Below, one piece after another: positions 45,167 to 56,143 of a stretch of DNA of 64,000 nucleotides. Each line of letters starts with the position of its first letter. Within the stretch, counting starts at the first letter, position 1. Below the pieces are notes generated by a model. The model had not been told where the DNA came from and made no database searches. It was given only the letters and a program-made list of their open reading frames with translations. Origin of the DNA: Serratia nematodiphila DZ0503SBS1. GTDB taxonomy: Bacteria > Pseudomonadota > Gammaproteobacteria > Enterobacterales > Enterobacteriaceae. Both the position numbers and the translations under genes were made by a program. The stretch lies in NCBI RefSeq assembly GCF_000738675.1, contig NZ_JPUX01000001.1, positions 558,001 to 622,000 on the forward strand, written 5' to 3'.

Positions 45167-45901
45167 TTATTGCGGCTTCAGCATGGCGATCATGAAGTCT
45201 TTGGCGCTCTCCACCTTGCCCTGCTGGATGGCGGCGGCGGGATCGACGTGTTTCGGGCAGACTTCAGAGCAATAGCCGACGAAGGTGCAGCTCCAGACGC
45301 CGTTTTGGCCGTTGAGCTGCGGCATGCGCTGTTTCTTGCCGTGGTCGCGGTTGTCCAGGTTATAGCGGTGCGCCAGCGTGATCGCCGCCGGGCCGATAAA
45401 CTCGGGGTTGAGGCCGAACTGCGGGCACGCGGCGTAGCACAGGCCGCAGTTGATGCAGCCGGAGAACTGGTGGTATTTGGCCATCTGCGCCGGGGTCTGC
45501 ACGTTCGGGCCATCCTCCGGTTTGCGATCGTTACCGATGATGTACGGTTTGATCGCCTCCAGGCTTTCGATGAAGTGGGTCATGTCCACCACCAGATCGC
45601 GCTCGATCGGGAAGTTGCCCAGCGCTTCGACCTTCATGCCGCCGACGTAGTCGCGCAGGAAGGTTTTGCACGCCAGCTTCGGCACGCGGTTGACCATCAT
45701 GCCGCAGGAGCCGCAGATCGCCATGCGGCAAGACCAGCGGTAGGAGAGGTCTGGCGCCAGGTTATCCTTGATGTAGCCCAGCGCATCGAGCAGCGAGGTC
45801 TGTTCATCATAAGGCACGGCGTAAGTGACGAAATGCGGCTCGGCGTCACTTTCCGGGTTATAGCGCATGACGTCGATCTTCAGGGTTTGCATCTCAGCCA
45901 T
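45167..45901 (-). CDS. frdB: Fumarate reductase iron-sulfur subunit FrdB
   Basis: 244 residues with three iron-sulfur clusters: the 2Fe-2S set in [13 protein letters not shown] (about 58-70), and 4Fe-4S and 3Fe-4S sets in [15 protein letters not shown] and [17 protein letters not shown]. It carries electrons from menaquinol at FrdCD to FrdA. The start overlaps the frdA stop by 8 bases. Confidence 0.98.
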   Translation of the reverse strand: MAEMQTLKIDVMRYNPESDAEPHFVTYAVPYDEQTSLLDALGYIKDNLAPDLSYRWSCRMAICGSCGMMVNRVPKLACKTFLRDYVGGMKVEALGNFPIERDLVVDMTHFIESLEAIKPYIIGNDRKPEDGPNVQTPAQMAKYHQFSGCINCGLCYAACPQFGLNPEFIGPAAITLAHRYNLDNRDHGKKQRMPQLNGQNGVWSCTFVGYCSEVCPKHVDPAAAIQQGKVESAKDFMIAMLKPQ

Positions 45902-47690
45902 TTGCCTGCTCCTTATTCTTTTTCTCCTGCGCTTCGGCTTCTGCGCCGTAGACGCGTTTGGCCGGCGGCAGCTTGGTGATTTTCACGTCGCTGTATTCGA
46001 GACGCGGCGCGCCCTGCGGGTTATGGAACGCCAGCGTATGCTTGAGGAAGTTGACGTCGTCACGCTCGGTGCAGCCTTCGTCCAGGCGCTGGTGGGCGCC
46101 ACGCGACTCTTTGCGGTTAAATGCGGAGTGCGCCATGCATTCGGCGACGTCCAGGCCGTAGCCCAGCTCGATGGTGTACAGCAGATCGGTATTGAACACG
46201 CTGGTGTTGTCGGTGATTTTGACGCGTTTGAAGCGCTCTTTCAGCTCGGCCAGCTTATCGATGGTTTTTTGCATCAGCTCCGGCGTGCGGTAGATGCCGC
46301 AGCCTTCTTCCATCGACAGCCCCATTTCGTCGCGGATCTTCGCCCAGTTTTCGTTGCCTTCCTGCTTCATCAGGTTGCTCAGGCGGGTTTCGACGTCGCG
46401 GGTTTGCGCATCCAGCGCGGCGCCGTTGGCCGGCGCGGTTTCCAGCGCGCGGCGCGCCGCGTGCTCACCAGCGACGCGGCCGAATACCACCAGTTCCGCC
46501 AGCGAGTTGGAGCCGAGACGGTTGGCGCCGTGCAGGCCGACGGAGGAACATTCGCCGACCGCGAACAGCCCCTTGATGCGGGTTTCGCAGTTCTGGTCGG
46601 TTTCAATGCCGCCCATGGTGTAGTGCGCGGTAGGGCGCACCGGGATCGGATCTTTCACCGGATCGACGCCGACATAGGCCTTGGCCAGTTCGCAGATGAA
46701 CGGCAGCCGTTCCAGCAGCTTTTTCTCGCCCAGGTGGCGCAGATCGAGGTAGACCACGTCGCCGCGTGGGGTGGCGATGGTGCGGCCGGCGCGCCATTCG
46801 TGCCAGAAGGCCTGGGACACTTTGTCGCGCGGGCCCAGCTCCATGTATTTGTTCTTCGGCTCGCCCAGCGGGGTTTCCGGGCCCATGCCGTAGTCTTGCA
46901 GGTAGCGGTAGCCGTCTTTGTTCACCAGGATGCCACCTTCGCCGCGGCAGCCCTCGGTCATCAGGATGCCGGAACCGGGCAGGCCGGTCGGGTGATACTG
47001 CACGAACTCCATGTCGCGCAGCGGTACGCCGTGGTGGAACGCCATGCCCATGCCGTCGCCGGTGACGATGCCGCCGTTGGTGTTGTAGCGGTAAACGCGC
47101 CCGGCGCCGCCGGTGGCCATCACCACCGCGTTGGCGCGGATCTGCACGCGGGTGCCTTCCATCATGTTGAGCGCCACCAGGCCGCGCGCCTGGCCGTCAT
47201 CCACCAGGATATCCAGCACGAAGTGCTCGTCGAAGCGTTGAATTTGCGGGTATTTCAGCGAGGTCTGGAACAGGGTGTGCAGCATGTGGAAGCCGGTCTT
47301 GTCGGCGGCGAACCAGGTGCGTTCGATCTTCATGCCGCCGAAACGCCGCACGTTGACCGAACCGTCCGGTTTGCGGCTCCACGGGCAGCCCCACTGTTCG
47401 AGCTGGGTCATCTCGCGCGGGCACTGATGCACGAAGTGATCGACCACGTCCTGCTCGCACAGCCAGTCGCCGCCGGCGACGGTGTCGTGGAAGTGGTAGT
47501 CGAAGGTATCGTGATCCTGAGTGACGGCGGCGGAGCCCCCCTCGGCGGCGACCGTGTGGCTGCGCATCGGGTAGACCTTAGAGATCAGCGCGATTTTCAG
47601 TTGGGGATTGGCTTCCGCTGCGGCTATTGCTGCACGTAAACCAGCGCCCCCGGCCCCAATAATGGCAAGATCGGCGTTAAAGGTTTGCAC
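45894..47690 (-). CDS. frdA: Fumarate reductase flavoprotein subunit FrdA
   Basis: 598 residues. The FAD fold begins [15 protein letters not shown] (about 10-24), and His45 in [10 protein letters not shown] is the covalent FAD attachment site. [16 protein letters not shown] and [22 protein letters not shown] lie further on. Reduces fumarate to succinate in anaerobic respiration with FrdBCD. Fumarate is supplied by the aspA and dcuA genes to the left. Confidence 0.98.
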   Translation of the reverse strand: MQTFNADLAIIGAGGAGLRAAIAAAEANPQLKIALISKVYPMRSHTVAAEGGSAAVTQDHDTFDYHFHDTVAGGDWLCEQDVVDHFVHQCPREMTQLEQWGCPWSRKPDGSVNVRRFGGMKIERTWFAADKTGFHMLHTLFQTSLKYPQIQRFDEHFVLDILVDDGQARGLVALNMMEGTRVQIRANAVVMATGGAGRVYRYNTNGGIVTGDGMGMAFHHGVPLRDMEFVQYHPTGLPGSGILMTEGCRGEGGILVNKDGYRYLQDYGMGPETPLGEPKNKYMELGPRDKVSQAFWHEWRAGRTIATPRGDVVYLDLRHLGEKKLLERLPFICELAKAYVGVDPVKDPIPVRPTAHYTMGGIETDQNCETRIKGLFAVGECSSVGLHGANRLGSNSLAELVVFGRVAGEHAARRALETAPANGAALDAQTRDVETRLSNLMKQEGNENWAKIRDEMGLSMEEGCGIYRTPELMQKTIDKLAELKERFKRVKITDNTSVFNTDLLYTIELGYGLDVAECMAHSAFNRKESRGAHQRLDEGCTERDDVNFLKHTLAFHNPQGAPRLEYSDVKITKLPPAKRVYGAEAEAQEKKNKEQANG

Positions 47691-48075
47691 TGCATTCCTC
47701 CAATGTTCTTGTTAAGAACGGCAAGTTAAATATCTATGCTTAAAATTTAGCGAACTCTTCGGGTGCTAACTAATTGAACCGATTAATGTTGCTTAAAGGT
47801 TAAGGATAGATATCTCCCACCAATAATGGGGAATTAACTATACCTAAAGTTAAGTAGTCGAAATTTGATGTGATCGATTGTTTTGTCGATTAACGCTTGC
47901 CCAACAGGCTTGCCTGCCTTTTCGCGCGTTCGGCGTGCTTTACCCTTTTTAACGCGCTTTTGCCGCCTATTTATCGGAAATTGGCGTTATGGCCGGTTGC
48001 GCATCGTGAAGAATTTGTTTGGCTGCAAGGATGCGAGTAGACTGCATCCCCTGTTTGATTTCGGAGTTAATTACC
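47691..48075. other. frdA-epmA divergent regulatory region
   Basis: About 385 bases with promoters for frdA (minus) and epmA (plus). The half next to frdA is AT-rich. TTGATGTGATCGAT near 47864 only weakly resembles an FNR site; I find no strong one. No gene seen. Confidence 0.5.
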
Positions 48076-49053
48076 ATGAGCGAAACGGCAAGCTGGCAGC
48101 CTAGTGCACCCATCGCCAATTTGTTGAAACGCGCAGCGATTCTGGCTGAGATCCGGCGTTTCTTCGCCGATCGTGGCGTGCTGGAAGTTGAGACGCCCAC
48201 CATGAGCCAGGCGACGGTCACCGACGTTCACCTGTTCCCGTTCGAGACGCGTTTCGTCGGGCCGGGGGCGGCAGAGGGCCTGACGCTATACATGATGACC
48301 AGCCCGGAATATCACATGAAGCGCCTGCTGGCGGCGGGCAGCGGCCCGATCTACCAAATGGGGCGCAGCTTCCGCAATGAAGAAGCCGGGCGGCATCACA
48401 ACCCGGAATTCACCATGCTGGAGTGGTACCGTCCGCACTACGACATGTACCGCCTGATGAATGAGGTGGACGATCTGCTGCAACAGGTGCTGGACTGCGA
48501 GAGCGCGGAGACCCTGTCTTATCAGCAGGCGTTCCTGCGCCATCTGGACATCGATCCGCTGTCGGCGGAGAAGGCGCAGCTGCGCGAAGCGGCGGCCAAA
48601 CTCGATCTGAGCAACATCGCCGATACCGAAGAAGATCGCGATACGCTGCTGCAGCTGCTGTTCACCGTGGGCGTGGAACCGCATATCGGCCGTGAAAAGC
48701 CGGCGTTCGTTTACCACTTCCCGGCCAGCCAGGCGGCGTTGGCGGAGATCAGCACCGAAGACCACCGCGTGGCGGAGCGTTTCGAGGTGTACTTCAAGGG
48801 CATCGAGCTGGCGAACGGTTTCCGCGAGCTGACCGACGGCCGTGAACAACAGCAGCGCTTTGAGCAGGACAACCGCAAACGCGCGGAGCGCGGCCTGCCG
48901 CAGCAGCCGATCGACTATCACCTGTTGGCGGCGTTGCAGCACGGCATGCCGGAATGTTCCGGCGTGGCGCTGGGCGTGGATCGTCTGGTGATGCTGGCGC
49001 TGGGCGCCGAGAGCCTGAGCGACGTGTTGGCCTTCCCGGTCGGGATCGCCTGA
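48076..49053 (+). CDS. epmA: EF-P lysine ligase EpmA
   Basis: 325 residues from ATG 48076 (GGAG upstream); the longer frame from 48019 is not the start. It is a class II lysyl-tRNA synthetase-like catalytic domain without an anticodon-binding domain. Motif 2 is [19 protein letters not shown] and motif 3 is [12 protein letters not shown]. It attaches beta-lysine made by EpmB to Lys34 of EF-P. In E. coli it is also called PoxA/GenX and sits next to frd. Confidence 0.97.
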   Translation: MSETASWQPSAPIANLLKRAAILAEIRRFFADRGVLEVETPTMSQATVTDVHLFPFETRFVGPGAAEGLTLYMMTSPEYHMKRLLAAGSGPIYQMGRSFRNEEAGRHHNPEFTMLEWYRPHYDMYRLMNEVDDLLQQVLDCESAETLSYQQAFLRHLDIDPLSAEKAQLREAAAKLDLSNIADTEEDRDTLLQLLFTVGVEPHIGREKPAFVYHFPASQAALAEISTEDHRVAERFEVYFKGIELANGFRELTDGREQQQRFEQDNRKRAERGLPQQPIDYHLLAALQHGMPECSGVALGVDRLVMLALGAESLSDVLAFPVGIA

Positions 49054-49075
49054 CGTTTCAGGCGGGGAAAAAAGC

Positions 49076-49107
49076 AAAAAGGGTCGGCATTTGCCGACCC
49101 TTTTTTT
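49076..49107. terminator. Bidirectional terminator between epmA and mscM
   Basis: 9-bp arms (GGGTCGGCA / TGCCGACCC) with a 2-base loop flanked by five A and seven T, serving both convergent genes. Confidence 0.92.
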
Positions 49108-49121
49108 ATCGCGAGAAGCGC

Positions 49122-52100
49122 TTACAACCCCCCGGCGTCGCGCTTGGTGTTCGGCGCCGGCGTAGACGGCGGCGTACGGCCGTTGTTGGTCAACCGCGAC
49201 AGCGTCTCGGTGCGCACCTGGAACGGCGGGTACGGCAGCGTGATGCCGTGCTCGCGATAGCCCGCCAGGATCAGCTGGTGGATCTCGTGGCGCAGCGGCA
49301 TGCGGTGGCCCATCTCGGCGGCGTAAATACGCATCTCGAAGATCTGGATGCCCTGTTGCAGATCGACCAGGTAAACCTCCGGCGCCGGATTATCCAGCAC
49401 CAGCGAACAGCGCTCGGCGGCGTTCATCAGGATCTTGGTCACCTCCTCGCTGTTGGCTTCGCCCGGCGCCGGTACGGTCAGCACCACACGGGTCAGGGTG
49501 TCCGACAGCGACCAGTTGACGAACTGTTCGGTGATGAACGCTTTGTTCGGCACGATGATCTCTTTGCGATCCCAGTCCGAAATGGTGGTGGCGCGGGTAT
49601 TAATCTTGGTGACGGTGCCGGTCAGGTTGCGGATCGTCACGGTGTCGCCGATGCGGATCGGTTTCTCGAACAGGATGATCAGGCCGGAGATGAAGTTGGA
49701 GAAGATCTCCTGCATGCCGAAGCCCAACCCCAGACTGAGCGCGGTAACCACCCACTGCAGTTTTGACCATTCGATGCCGATCCAGGCGAAGCTGAGCACC
49801 GCGCCGAACAGCAGCAGCAAGTACTTGGTGATGGTGGTGATGGCGTAGCCGGTGCCCGGCGACAGATCCAGGTGCTGCAGCACCGCCAGCTCCAGCAGCG
49901 CCGGCAGGTTGCGCACCAGCTGCATGGTGATGATCAGCACCAGAATGGCGATCAGCACCGCGCCGAGGGTGATCGGATGGGCGGTTTCCACGCCGTTGAC
50001 CGTCGAAGTCACGTCCCACAGCGAGATGTTTTCCAGGAAGGCGAACGCGGAGTGGATCTCGGACCACAGCACGATCACCGACACCAGCGCGATCAGCGTC
50101 AGGATCGAACGCACCAGCCGCAGCGACTGGGCGCTGATGGTGTCCAGATCGAAGTCCGAATCGTCCGGATCGATGGCGCCTTCGGTGCTGTTTGGGGTGT
50201 GCGAGGTTTCGTCTTCGCCGCGGGCGCGCTGGGCCAGGATGTCGGCGCGGCGCTGTTTGGCGCGATCGAAGGCGATGCGCCGCCGTTGGATCAGCATCCA
50301 GCGGCGGATGATGTGGTAGATGACCAGCAACAGGAACCAGATCGCCACCGAGGTCTCCAGGCGCGCCAACAGCGCCTGCGCGGTGGTGAGGTAACCGACG
50401 GTCGACGCCAGCGCCGCCAGCAGCGGCGCCGACAGCAGCAGCCCCCAGAAGGCGCTGTTGAGCATGTTGTCGCCGGAGCCGTTTTTATCCAGATACAGCG
50501 GAATGCCGGCGCGTTTCAGGCTGTGGGTGACCAGCGCCAGCGCCAGACACAGCAGGATGAAGCACAGCCGCCCCAGCGTATTGGCGAACTCGCGTTCTTT
50601 CAGGCTATCGAAGGTGATCAGCGCCATGATCAGTGGCACGATCAGCCAGATCGACATCTTGTAGTAGCGCATGGCGCGCGAAACCTGCTTCGCCGGCCAG
50701 CGGAAGTGCACGATGAACAGCCCCTGCGGGTGGGCGAAGGCGGCGCAGATCATGCAGATCCACAGGATCGGCAGCGTGGCGGTCACCCCTTTGCCGATCG
50801 CTTCCGCCACCGGGTAGTTCCAGGCGCTTTGCAGGCCGTAACCGAGCGCGGCCCACAGCACCGGCAGCGGCATCGCCACCAGAATCGACCAGAACACGGT
50901 GCGCACCGTGAGGAAGAATTCGTCCTGCGTCACCTTGCCGACGCGGCTGCTGGCGCGCTCGAGGAAGGCGTGATAGTGCTTGCGTGAACTGATGCTGAAA
51001 ATCACCAGCAGCAGGGCACCGAAGATCGGGATCAGCGTTTCGCGGCTGGTCACCATCATCATGAAGGCGCCGCCGAGCTGCGACAGCGTGTCCAACGACA
51101 GGACGCGCGTCAGATCGTGCGCCACGTTGAGCGGATAAGAGAAGTTGATCGGATTGACGTCCGGCACCCAGAACAGATAGCGGTGGGTGGCGTCGCGAAT
51201 TTCATTTAACGCTTCGATCAGCTGGGTGTTGGCCACCTTCAGCTTGGTCAGCTCGAGGATTTGGGTGTCGCAACCGGACAGCAGCGAGTTCAGCAGCTCG
51301 CGCTGGGTGCGCAGCTGGGCATCGACGATGCGCTGCTCCTGGCTGGTCAGCGCGCTGCCGTCGTCGCGCTTGAATTCGCGCTGCGACAGCTTTTCCAGCT
51401 GATTTTCAAACTGCAGGCGCTGCACGCGCAGCTGGGCCATGTCGCCGTCCAGCTGTTGCGGCTTGGGCATTTCCGGCAGCGTCGCCACCTGGGCGCGCAG
51501 GGTTTCCCCCAGCGCCGACGACGAGCCGAGCCATTGGGCCTGTTCGATGATGGTGCTCAGCGCCTGGCGCACCTGCAGCGTCTGCGCCGCCGCCTGCCGC
51601 TGCTGCGACGAAATCAGATCCATGCGCTGCGCCTGGCTGTTCAGCGCGGCGGACAGTTCGCGGTTGATCTGCAACTGTTGGCTGATGCTTCTTGGCAAGT
51701 CGCCATTCTGCTCGGCCAACTGCTCGGTTTTTTCCAGCGCCAGTTCCGCTTCGCGTTGGCGTTGGGCATTGAGGTTGTTGCGCAGCGCCTGCAGCTGCAC
51801 GTCTATTTTCTCGTGGCGCTTTTTATAGACCTCGGCGCGCATGCGCGCCAGCTCCTGCCGGTTGTTGGCCGACAGTTGCGCCAGCTCCAGCTCGTCCACT
51901 TTGGCTTTGCGCGCCGCCGCTTCGGTCTGCAGCAGGGCCAGGGCGGCCTGCGCGTACGGCGTGGTCGGGTTGGCAGGCTGCGCCTGCAGGCGGCGCTGCA
52001 CTTCCGTCAGCGCACGGCGAGCGTCGGTCTGCTGCTGCGGCAACTGGCCGAGCGAATCGCTGATTTCCCGCGTGCGATCCTGTTCTTGCTGCAGCAGGCG

Positions 52101-52469
52101 CGCCTGTTCCAGCAGCAGGCTGCTGGTTTGCAGGATCTGCTGTTCCAGCTCGGCGGCCGGCAGATCGTCGCCGTTCGGCAGGATCTTGTTGCTTTCCAGC
52201 ACCAACTGACGGCGCAGTTCCTGCGTCATCTTCGGGAAATCGTCGATCACTCTCTGATACTGCTCGGAGCGAGTCTGCGACTCTTTGCGCTCCGTCAGCC
52301 AGTTGAGGGCGCTTTGCAGCGCCTCGGTGGTCTCCGCCTGATTCGGCGCGTTTTTGCTGCTTTCCGCCTGCTTCAGCTCCTGTTTGAGCTGGGTCTCGGT
52401 CGGCACGGGGGCGGCCAGCGCCGGTTGCCACAGCAGGCAACCGAGCAAAAGCGTGATGAAAAGGCGCAC
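49122..52469 (-). CDS. mscM: Miniconductance mechanosensitive channel MscM
   Basis: 1115 residues from GTG 52469, where AAGGA overlaps the psd stop; an open frame to 52538 would overlap psd by 56 bases. Parts: signal peptide (RLFITLLLGCLLWQPALA), long periplasmic coiled coil (about 30-480), about 11 membrane helices, and a C-terminal MscS domain with pore helix and beta domain (LGLGFGMQEIFSNFISGLIILFEKPIRIGDTV, about 875-906). It opens with membrane tension to release solutes in hypo-osmotic shock. It forms an operon with psd, as in E. coli (yjeP). Confidence 0.95.
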   Translation of the reverse strand: MRLFITLLLGCLLWQPALAAPVPTETQLKQELKQAESSKNAPNQAETTEALQSALNWLTERKESQTRSEQYQRVIDDFPKMTQELRRQLVLESNKILPNGDDLPAAELEQQILQTSSLLLEQARLLQQEQDRTREISDSLGQLPQQQTDARRALTEVQRRLQAQPANPTTPYAQAALALLQTEAAARKAKVDELELAQLSANNRQELARMRAEVYKKRHEKIDVQLQALRNNLNAQRQREAELALEKTEQLAEQNGDLPRSISQQLQINRELSAALNSQAQRMDLISSQQRQAAAQTLQVRQALSTIIEQAQWLGSSSALGETLRAQVATLPEMPKPQQLDGDMAQLRVQRLQFENQLEKLSQREFKRDDGSALTSQEQRIVDAQLRTQRELLNSLLSGCDTQILELTKLKVANTQLIEALNEIRDATHRYLFWVPDVNPINFSYPLNVAHDLTRVLSLDTLSQLGGAFMMMVTSRETLIPIFGALLLVIFSISSRKHYHAFLERASSRVGKVTQDEFFLTVRTVFWSILVAMPLPVLWAALGYGLQSAWNYPVAEAIGKGVTATLPILWICMICAAFAHPQGLFIVHFRWPAKQVSRAMRYYKMSIWLIVPLIMALITFDSLKEREFANTLGRLCFILLCLALALVTHSLKRAGIPLYLDKNGSGDNMLNSAFWGLLLSAPLLAALASTVGYLTTAQALLARLETSVAIWFLLLVIYHIIRRWMLIQRRRIAFDRAKQRRADILAQRARGEDETSHTPNSTEGAIDPDDSDFDLDTISAQSLRLVRSILTLIALVSVIVLWSEIHSAFAFLENISLWDVTSTVNGVETAHPITLGAVLIAILVLIITMQLVRNLPALLELAVLQHLDLSPGTGYAITTITKYLLLLFGAVLSFAWIGIEWSKLQWVVTALSLGLGFGMQEIFSNFISGLIILFEKPIRIGDTVTIRNLTGTVTKINTRATTISDWDRKEIIVPNKAFITEQFVNWSLSDTLTRVVLTVPAPGEANSEEVTKILMNAAERCSLVLDNPAPEVYLVDLQQGIQIFEMRIYAAEMGHRMPLRHEIHQLILAGYREHGITLPYPPFQVRTETLSRLTNNGRTPPSTPAPNTKRDAGGL

Positions 52470-52482
52470 GGCGTCGATTCCT

Positions 52483-53376
52483 TTAGAGCGGGGTCTGTGG
52501 TGTTTCAGCGGCGGCCGGGATTTCGGCGAAGGCTTCACCCATGCGGGTGACGGTGCCGTTATGCAGCTGCGGCGCGAACTGCACGCTGCCTGCGGTAAAC
52601 AGGTTGATCACCGTGGAGCCGAGTTTGAAACGGCCCATCTCGGCGCCTTTTTCCAATGTGATGGCGCCTTCTTCGCCGGCGGCCGGGTAGGTCCAGCGCT
52701 TGATAATGCCTTCGCGCGGCGGCGTGACGGTGCCGGCCCAGACGGTTTCAATGCTGCCGACGATGGTGGCGCCGACCAGGATTTGCACCATCGGCCCGAT
52801 GTCGGTGTCGAAGACGCAGATCACGCGCTCGTTGCGTGCGAACAGGTTAGGCACGTTGGCGGCGGTGAGCGGGTTGACCGAGAACAGATCGCCCGGCACA
52901 TAGATCATTTCGCGCAGTACGCCGGCACACGGCATGTGTACGCGGTGATAGTCGCGCGGCGCCAGGTAGGTGGTGGCGAACAGGCCGTTGCGGAACGGCT
53001 CGGCCAACAGGTAGTTGCCGGCCAGCAGCGCTTCCAGGCTGTAGTGGTGGCCTTTGGCCTGGAAGATTTGGTCCTCGCGGATCGGGCCGAGCTGGCTGAT
53101 GGCGCCATCGGCGGGCAGCGCCAGCCAGTTGGCGTCGGCGACGATCGGGCGCGCGCCATCGCGCAGCGGGCGCACGAAGAAATCGTTGAAGGTGGCGTAA
53201 GACGCCAGGTCCGGGTTTTGCGCTTCCTGCATGTCCACGCGGTAGTAGCGGGCGAAGGTTTTGACCACCAGTTGGGTCAGCCAGCCGGCACGTTTGTCGG
53301 CGCCCCAGCCCGCCAGGCGGGTCAGCGCCAGCTTCGGCAGCCAATATTGCAGTTTAATCTTGATGCTATCCAGCAC
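52483..53376 (-). CDS. psd: Phosphatidylserine decarboxylase proenzyme
   Basis: 297 residues from GTG 53376, with GAGG upstream and the family N-terminus ([24 protein letters not shown]); an upstream open frame to 53436 adds 20 unlike residues. LGST at 252-255 is the self-cleavage site: cleavage before Ser254 gives the alpha and beta chains and the pyruvoyl cofactor. It makes phosphatidylethanolamine from phosphatidylserine at the inner membrane. Followed directly by mscM. Confidence 0.97.
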   Translation of the reverse strand: MLDSIKIKLQYWLPKLALTRLAGWGADKRAGWLTQLVVKTFARYYRVDMQEAQNPDLASYATFNDFFVRPLRDGARPIVADANWLALPADGAISQLGPIREDQIFQAKGHHYSLEALLAGNYLLAEPFRNGLFATTYLAPRDYHRVHMPCAGVLREMIYVPGDLFSVNPLTAANVPNLFARNERVICVFDTDIGPMVQILVGATIVGSIETVWAGTVTPPREGIIKRWTYPAAGEEGAITLEKGAEMGRFKLGSTVINLFTAGSVQFAPQLHNGTVTRMGEAFAEIPAAAETPQTPL

Positions 53377-53452
53377 GTTAACCTCGTGAATCAGGGTAAA
53401 GGGCGCGCATTGTAACGAGGGCTCCGCCGTCGTCAATGCCCGCCCGTCAGTG

Positions 53453-54502
53453 TCAGTCTGCGGCGTCCGTGAAGTTCTTGCGAACCTTCACCTGCGCCAT
53501 GCTTTCCAGAATGCGGTGGTAGTTGTCGAAACGCTCTTGCGCGATATCGCCTTTCTCCATCGCCGCGCGGATAGCGCAACCGGGATCGGTATCGTGGCGG
53601 CAGTCGCGGAATTTGCAACCGCCTAAATAATCACGGAATTCGACAAAGCCGCGGGTAATTTGTTCCGGCTCCAGGTGCCACAGGCCAAACTCGCGCACTC
53701 CGGGGGAGTCGATCACGTCGCCGCCGTGCTGGAAGTGGTACAGCCGCGCGGCGGTGGTGGTATGTTGCCCGAGGCCCGAGACGTCGGAAACCTGATTTAC
53801 CAGAATTTGCTCTTCAGACGGCGGCAGCAGCGCGTTCAGCAGGCTGGATTTGCCGACCCCCGACTGGCCGGCGAAGATGCTGATGCGCCCGGCCAGCGCC
53901 TGTTCGAACTCCGCCATGCCTTCCCGCGTTTGGCTGGAGACTTCCAGCACCCGGTAGCCAATCTTGCGATAGATATCCATCATGCCGTCGACCAGCTTGC
54001 GCGCTTCGGCGTCCAGCAGGTCAATTTTGTTGAGCACGATCAGCGGCTCGACTTCGAGCGTTTCGCAGGCCACCAGATAGCGGTCGATGATGTTCAGCGA
54101 CAGCTCGGGCAGGATCGCCGACACGATGACGATCTGATTGATATTGGCGGCGATCGGCTTCACGCCGTCATAGAAGTCCGGGCGCGTCAGCACCGAGGTG
54201 CGCTCGTGCACCGCTTCCACGATGCCCTTCACCCCTTCATGGGTGCCCAGGCCGGGGCGCCACACCACGCGATCGCCGGTGACCAGCGAACGCAGCGTGC
54301 GGCGGATGTTGCAGCGGTGCTGAGTGCCATCCGGCGCCTCAACGTCGGCGTGCATGCCGAAACGGCTGATGACGACGCCTTCCTGCGGCTCGCCCAGCTG
54401 GGAATCATCCGGTTCCGGTTTGTTATCGGCGCGCTTCAAACGGCGCTGATGGTTCGCCTGCACGCGGCGTTGCTGACCTTTGGACAGTTTGTTCTTACTC
54501 AC
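53453..54502 (-). CDS. rsgA: Small ribosomal subunit biogenesis GTPase RsgA
   Basis: 349 residues. A basic N-terminal tail, an OB fold, then a circularly permuted GTPase in which G4 (NKIDLLD, about 158) precedes G1 ([12 protein letters not shown], about 218) and G3 (DSPGVREFG, about 265). The C-terminal zinc knuckle holds [14 protein letters not shown]. It promotes late maturation of the 30S subunit. Oriented with psd and mscM, 76 bases upstream of psd; divergent from orn. Confidence 0.97.
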   Translation of the reverse strand: MSKNKLSKGQQRRVQANHQRRLKRADNKPEPDDSQLGEPQEGVVISRFGMHADVEAPDGTQHRCNIRRTLRSLVTGDRVVWRPGLGTHEGVKGIVEAVHERTSVLTRPDFYDGVKPIAANINQIVIVSAILPELSLNIIDRYLVACETLEVEPLIVLNKIDLLDAEARKLVDGMMDIYRKIGYRVLEVSSQTREGMAEFEQALAGRISIFAGQSGVGKSSLLNALLPPSEEQILVNQVSDVSGLGQHTTTAARLYHFQHGGDVIDSPGVREFGLWHLEPEQITRGFVEFRDYLGGCKFRDCRHDTDPGCAIRAAMEKGDIAQERFDNYHRILESMAQVKVRKNFTDAAD

Positions 54503-54746
54503 TGCGCCTCACTTGAATCGGTTTTATACCTTTACGTATATGCACAGCCGCGGCGGGGAGTTGCCCCCGGCGCAGCCTTGAACCCGTCAGGGTATATGTC
54601 GCCCAAGGCGACCAAAAAGACTATGATACACGCTATTTTATATTAAATAACCGTTGTTAGCCGCCGGCTGCGGCGCGTCGCCACCGGCGGCGCCCGTCGT
54701 CTCGTCCGCACAGCGTTTTTCTCTCGGCTTTTAGGCAGGAAACATC

Positions 54747-55292
54747 ATGACAGGAAACGAAAATAACCTGATTTGGATCGATTTGGAGATGACCGGGCTG
54801 GATCCCGAGCGTGACCGCATTATCGAGATCGCCACGCTGGTCACCGACGCCAACCTGAACATCCTGGCGGAAGGGCCGGTGATCGCCGTGCACCAATCCG
54901 ACGAGCAGCTGGCCTTGATGGACGAGTGGAACGTGCGCACCCATACCGGCAGCGGGCTGGTGGAGCGGGTGAAAGCCAGCCGCCAGGACGATCGCGCCGC
55001 CGAGCTGGAAACCATCGCCTTCCTGCAGCAATGGGTGCCGGCCGGCAAATCGCCGATCTGCGGCAACAGCGTGGGCCAGGATCGCCGTTTCCTGTTCCGC
55101 TACATGCCGGAGCTGGAAGCCTACTTCCATTACCGCTACCTGGACGTCAGCACGCTGAAGGAACTGGCGCGCCGTTGGAAGCCGGAAATTCTCGGCGGCT
55201 TTAAGAAGCAGGGCACCCATCAGGCGCTGGATGACATCCGCGAATCGGTGGCCGAACTGGCTTATTACCGCGAACATTTCATTCAGCTTTAA
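54747..55292 (+). CDS. orn: Oligoribonuclease
   Basis: 181 residues of DEDDh 3'-5' exonuclease that degrades 2-5 nucleotide RNA and pGpG to mononucleotides. Metal ligands in [12 protein letters not shown] (Asp, Glu) and [14 protein letters not shown] (His and Asp) are present. The gap of 244 bases to rsgA holds both promoters. Next on the plus strand is the tRNA-Gly cluster. Confidence 0.97.
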   Translation: MTGNENNLIWIDLEMTGLDPERDRIIEIATLVTDANLNILAEGPVIAVHQSDEQLALMDEWNVRTHTGSGLVERVKASRQDDRAAELETIAFLQQWVPAGKSPICGNSVGQDRRFLFRYMPELEAYFHYRYLDVSTLKELARRWKPEILGGFKKQGTHQALDDIRESVAELAYYREHFIQL

Positions 55293-55403
55293 GGCGATGG
55301 CGGCCCCTGCGGGGAAAACACGCCGTTTTTAGCCGCTTAATTCGCCAATCTGGCGCTTTAATCGGCAATCAAACAAAAATCGCGTTTTTTTGCTTTCAGG
55401 GGC

Positions 55404-55431
55404 TTGCGGCAAAAAGGATTTCTCGTATAAT
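55404..55431 (+). promoter_or_regulatory. Promoter of the tRNA-Gly operon
   Basis: -35 TTGCGG at 55404-55409 and -10 TATAAT at 55426-55431 (16-base spacer), followed by the GC-rich discriminator GCGCACCCC, which is typical of stringently controlled stable RNA promoters. The first tRNA starts 54 bases after the -10. Confidence 0.82.
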
Positions 55432-55484
55432 GCGCACCCCGTACCGATGAAGAATTTCGTAACGTTCCACCATCGATACGCCGG

Positions 55485-55560
<76 letters not shown>

Positions 55561-55626
55561 AATTCAACAATGTCGCGATGCGGCATGATGAATAAATAAA
55601 GCAGTATCAAGCAGTACCTATGCGAC

Positions 55627-55702
55627 GCGGGAATAGCTCAGTTGGTAGAGCGCAACCTTGCCAAGGTTGAGGTCGCGAGTTCGAGCCTCGTTTCCCGCTC
55701 CA
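55627..55702 (+). tRNA. tRNA-Gly (GCC), copy 2, with sequence differences
   Basis: 76 nucleotides with the same anticodon. It differs from copies 1 and 3 in a compensated anticodon-stem base pair (CAACC...GGTTG in place of CGACC...GGTCG), at the variable loop (GAGGTC) and at one T-loop base (TTCGAGC). Stem pairing is kept, so it should be functional. Confidence 0.96.
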
Positions 55703-55756
55703 AAAATTCAAAGGTCACGCCAGTGTTTGGTGACCGGATGCCGAAAGCATCTCTAT

Positions 55757-55832
<76 letters not shown>

Positions 55833-55868
55833 ATTTTCTCTTCGTTTCAAACTCAAGTCCAACGCCTT

Positions 55869-55886
55869 ATCCGGCGCGGATTTTTG
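55869..55886 (+). terminator. Weak terminator after the tRNA-Gly operon
   Basis: ATCCG-GCG-CGGAT followed by TTTTG. The stem is only 5 bp, so it is tentative. Confidence 0.4.
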
Positions 55887-55925
55887 TCCCGTTTTACACG
55901 CCCGGTAAAAATGTTGTGAACAGAG

Positions 55926-56095
55926 TTATCCACAGCCTCTGCACATAAACTCGCCTGCCTGAAAAATCAACGTCATACAAATTAAATATTTATCTATTTG
56001 ATTTATATGCTTATTTATTTATCCCAAAACGTTATGCCGATCACTTGCTCTTTTTGTTGCAGTTGAAAGACAACGTGTTTTTATTTTTATGCACA
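55926..56095. promoter_or_regulatory. datA: datA-like DnaA-titration region with two DnaA boxes and IHF site
   Basis: The 311-base gap between tRNA-Gly and queG has two perfect DnaA boxes, TTATCCACA at 55926-55934 and TTATGCACA at 56087-56095, and a very AT-rich core between them. TATCTATTTGATT at 55991-56003 matches the IHF consensus (reverse) with one mismatch. In E. coli datA, which stimulates DnaA-ATP hydrolysis with IHF, lies at the same place, between glyVXY and queG. A weaker box, AAATCCACA, follows at about 56095. Identification rests on position plus motifs. Confidence 0.7.
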
Positions 56096-56143
56096 AATCC
56101 ACAGAGTAAGGATGCCGGTGATACGGCCGCGCGGCGCACGCCG

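Noticed and set aside
44345..47639. Two plus-strand frames of more than 540 codons opposite frdDCBA
   Set aside because: Shadow frames of the fumarate reductase operon with low-complexity composition.
47691..48075. FNR site in front of frdA
   Set aside because: The best candidate near 47864 matches only the first half of the consensus; expected from E. coli but not supported here.
51261..52550. 429-codon plus-strand frame opposite mscM
   Set aside because: Shadow of the coiled-coil part of mscM; no domain.
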